Positions 62,243-64,000 of a stretch of DNA of 64,000 nucleotides are shown in pieces (within the stretch, counting starts at the first letter, position 1; each line of letters starts with the position of its first letter). Below the pieces are notes generated by a model that worked only from the letters and a program-made list of their open reading frames with translations, ran no database searches and had not been told where the DNA came from. The position numbers and the translations under genes are program-made. Source of the DNA: Torymus aiolomorphi (Eukaryota; Arthropoda; Insecta; Hymenoptera; Torymidae); the NCBI GenBank assembly GCA_036365515.1, contig CM070874.1, positions 49,730,583 to 49,794,582 on the forward strand. Reading direction: 5' to 3'.

Positions 62243-63732
62243 TGTTTGGGAATTATATGCTTTTTAAATCTCGCGCGGTAGCACTCTCGGCGGTTTCACT
62301 CACGGCGCTGCCACGGCGCGGCAGCACCTCGTGGTGTCTCTGTAGGACAGTCTAAACGGTGTTTTGATTAGGTTAGTCAGTGAAATAGTCTCTCTGTCTC
62401 TCTCGCTCCCCCATACATTAATGGAAGAGATAAAGATTTGACTCGCACTGCGAGTGACAGTACAAGCCGAGAAGAAGGAAGTTGGCCCCGACGCTCACTC
62501 TCTCTGCTTTTTGGCCACCCTCGAGGCACATCACACTCAACCGAAAGGCACACCTTTTTTGATTGGAATACTCAAAACATTCACTGGCTCAACTCAGTAG
62601 GGGAGGGCGGGGCACGTGTGACACCCTAACTTTGATTAAAAATAACAACTAAACCGTGTATTATTTCAAAATGTACGAAAACGGAATAATTAGATCAGAA
62701 AAAAATAAAATAAAATAAACTATTAACTTTTTCTTCATTTTCTTTTAATTATTGATAAAATACAGAAAAGAAATTCTGAAAAAAATGCTCTACGTGCCCC
62801 ACCGGCGGGTGGATTGTGGCACCCGACAGGGCATGCATGGCACGATCAAATTTAATATTTTACTATAGGTATTTTTCAATTCTTTTTTCCAATAATCAAT
62901 TCTTTAATAATTATGCCATAATAAAAATTTCAAAAATCAAATAATTAATCAGTCTATTGAAAATTTAAAATTTTATTTTTATTAAGGAACATAACAATTT
63001 TTATTTTAAAATACCATTGTTTTTTCTACTCTAAATATAACTTAATACGCAGTCGAAATAATCGTTATTTACTTATTAATGTAATAATTGAAACTAAAAA
63101 CTAGTTAAAACTAAATTATTGCACTGCGTAGTTGTTAACCCATCTTGCTCCGTTTTTGGTTTGTAGGTTACATCACTTCGCTCGGCGGCCGCCGCGGCGC
63201 ACTGATACGCCCGAGTGTGCCACGCGTGCCCCATTTTAATACCATTTTCATTTTTTAATTATATTATTTATAAAGATTTTCTGAAAATAACAAAAACAGG
63301 GCTTGAAAGATAAAAGTTGAAACTATCAAATAGGTTTGGTCTCATTTAGAAAAAAATAATTTTCTCGTTGCTCCAAGCGACTTAAAAATGAAGTTAACCT
63401 TGTTTCTAAGCACCGATTTTCAATCTTATTAAATTAAATGTTAAACATTATCTATAATCTCAAAAGTATAGTGGAAAATTCTAAAAGCATATCTAATTAG
63501 GTTTACGTAAAAATTACATTTTTTGCATTCATTAATATTAAAAATATGAGGGTGCCAATCTTAACTACCTGACACGTTATGCCTCGCCCTCCCCTAATAT
63601 AACTGGATTCTCTCCTGCTTGGATATCTGCACATCACCATCAGCAGCATTCACGGTTGGAGCAGTACACTTGATCTTCTCTACAGGCAGTGCACGTGCAC
63701 AGATAACCTCTCACTCTTACGGCTATTCCATA
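62243..63732 (+). repeat. Probable 3' LTR of the BEL/Pao element, interrupted
   Basis: Starts TGTTTGGG directly after a purine-rich tract. 62243-62600 and 63595-63732 flank the TA-MITE. Without a second LTR the end cannot be set. Confidence 0.5.
62601..63594. mobile_element. TA-flanked MITE in the BEL/Pao LTR
   Basis: GGGGAGGGCGGGGCACGTG at the left and the near-inverse CGCCCTCCCC at the right, with TA on both sides (62599-62600, 63595-63596). Repeated GTGCCCC and GGCACCC motifs near both ends; AT-rich centre. About 994 bp, non-coding. Confidence 0.7.
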
Positions 63733-64000
63733 CCCTGCTAAAAACGTAGATTGAAAAGAATTGGAATCGATTAAAATTCAATCGATTTTGAGACTAATTC
63801 TTGATACCAATTTTCAGAATTCAATTCGATTACTTTCGATAGAAATTTACAGAAATCTATTAAATACGATTCAATTTTAAATTTCAGTGATTTGGTTTGA
63901 CCGGTTTGAATCAATTTTAATCGAAAGCAATCGAATTGAATTTTGAAAATTGGTATCAAGAATTAGTCTCAAAATCAATTAAATTTTAATCGATTCCAAT
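63733..64000. mobile_element. Foldback element G (AATCGATT array), cut by window end
   Basis: Begins CCCTGCTAAAAACG. Bases 63760-63778 are the reverse complement of the last 19 bases of the window, so about 27 bases of its right end are missing. Units: AATCGATT, CAATTCGATT, AATTGGTATCAAGAATTAG. Confidence 0.75.

Larger units (their letters stand above)
58540..63732 (+). mobile_element. BEL/Pao LTR retrotransposon, 5'-truncated
   Basis: Pol remnants in BEL/Pao order: protease, RT, RNase H, integrase, then a purine-rich AGCGGGCGGA tract and TGTTTGGG at 62243, the probable start of a 3' LTR. Gag, 5' LTR and the start of pol are missing. The LTR is interrupted by a TA-flanked MITE (62601-63594) and resumes to about 63732, where foldback G begins. 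The right end of the LTR is not defined. Confidence 0.82.

Overview
This is an AT-rich eukaryotic window, almost certainly from an insect. The evidence is one spliceosomal host gene with an intron in its 5' UTR, Ty3/gypsy and BEL/Pao retrotransposons, a Jockey-like LINE, a Tc5-like DNA transposon, arthropod-style TATA plus TCAGT initiator in an LTR, and very many foldback/MITE elements and microsatellites. A hymenopteran is my guess only. No rRNA gene, CRISPR array or bacterial gene organisation was seen.

Layout. 1-14680: non-coding, filled with foldback elements, two copies of a repeat family I call X (6667-9538 and 9577-11025), smaller MITEs and microsatellites. 14684-26394: a complete but dead Ty3/gypsy element flanked by TTGG, with a macrodomain-like segment between RNase H and integrase and a second DNA transposon (21819-23954) inside the integrase gene. 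26395-28800: the only clear host gene, an SRRM2/Cwc21-type spliceosome protein (CDS 27549-28556). 28855-29704: a long-TIR MITE with a 10-bp duplication. 30465-46637: a five-level nest, foldback D > X4 > foldback A > Jockey-like LINE > foldback B; the centre of D also holds foldbacks C and H, an 8-bp-TSD MITE, a solo gypsy LTR and X5. 47548-57315: X6, split by a Tc5-like transposon whose right arm is split by X7 (which carries a 267-bp AT microsatellite). 57554-58079: TA-flanked MITE. 58540-63730: 5'-truncated BEL/Pao element with a TA-flanked MITE in its 3' LTR. 63733-64000: foldback G, cut by the window end.

The most unusual signal is a set of foldback elements whose ends follow one plan, CCC + about 5 variable bases + an A-run, followed by arms made of repeated short palindromes. 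The palindrome differs in each element (CATATG, CACGTG with GGGATCCC, CAGCTG, TACGTA/CACGTG, ATCGAT, AAACGTTT, TTATAA). Two of them (A and B) share the same core but carry entirely different arrays. Six of the seven members with both ends visible are flanked by an exact 2-bp duplication. This looks like one modular transposon system in which the subterminal repeat array is replaced or diversifies quickly. The nesting shows repeated rounds of activity: D is oldest and B youngest.

Apart from the spliceosomal gene, all recognisable coding sequence belongs to mobile elements, and all of it is broken by stops, frameshifts or insertions except LINE ORF1. The window is a repeat graveyard around one conserved gene.
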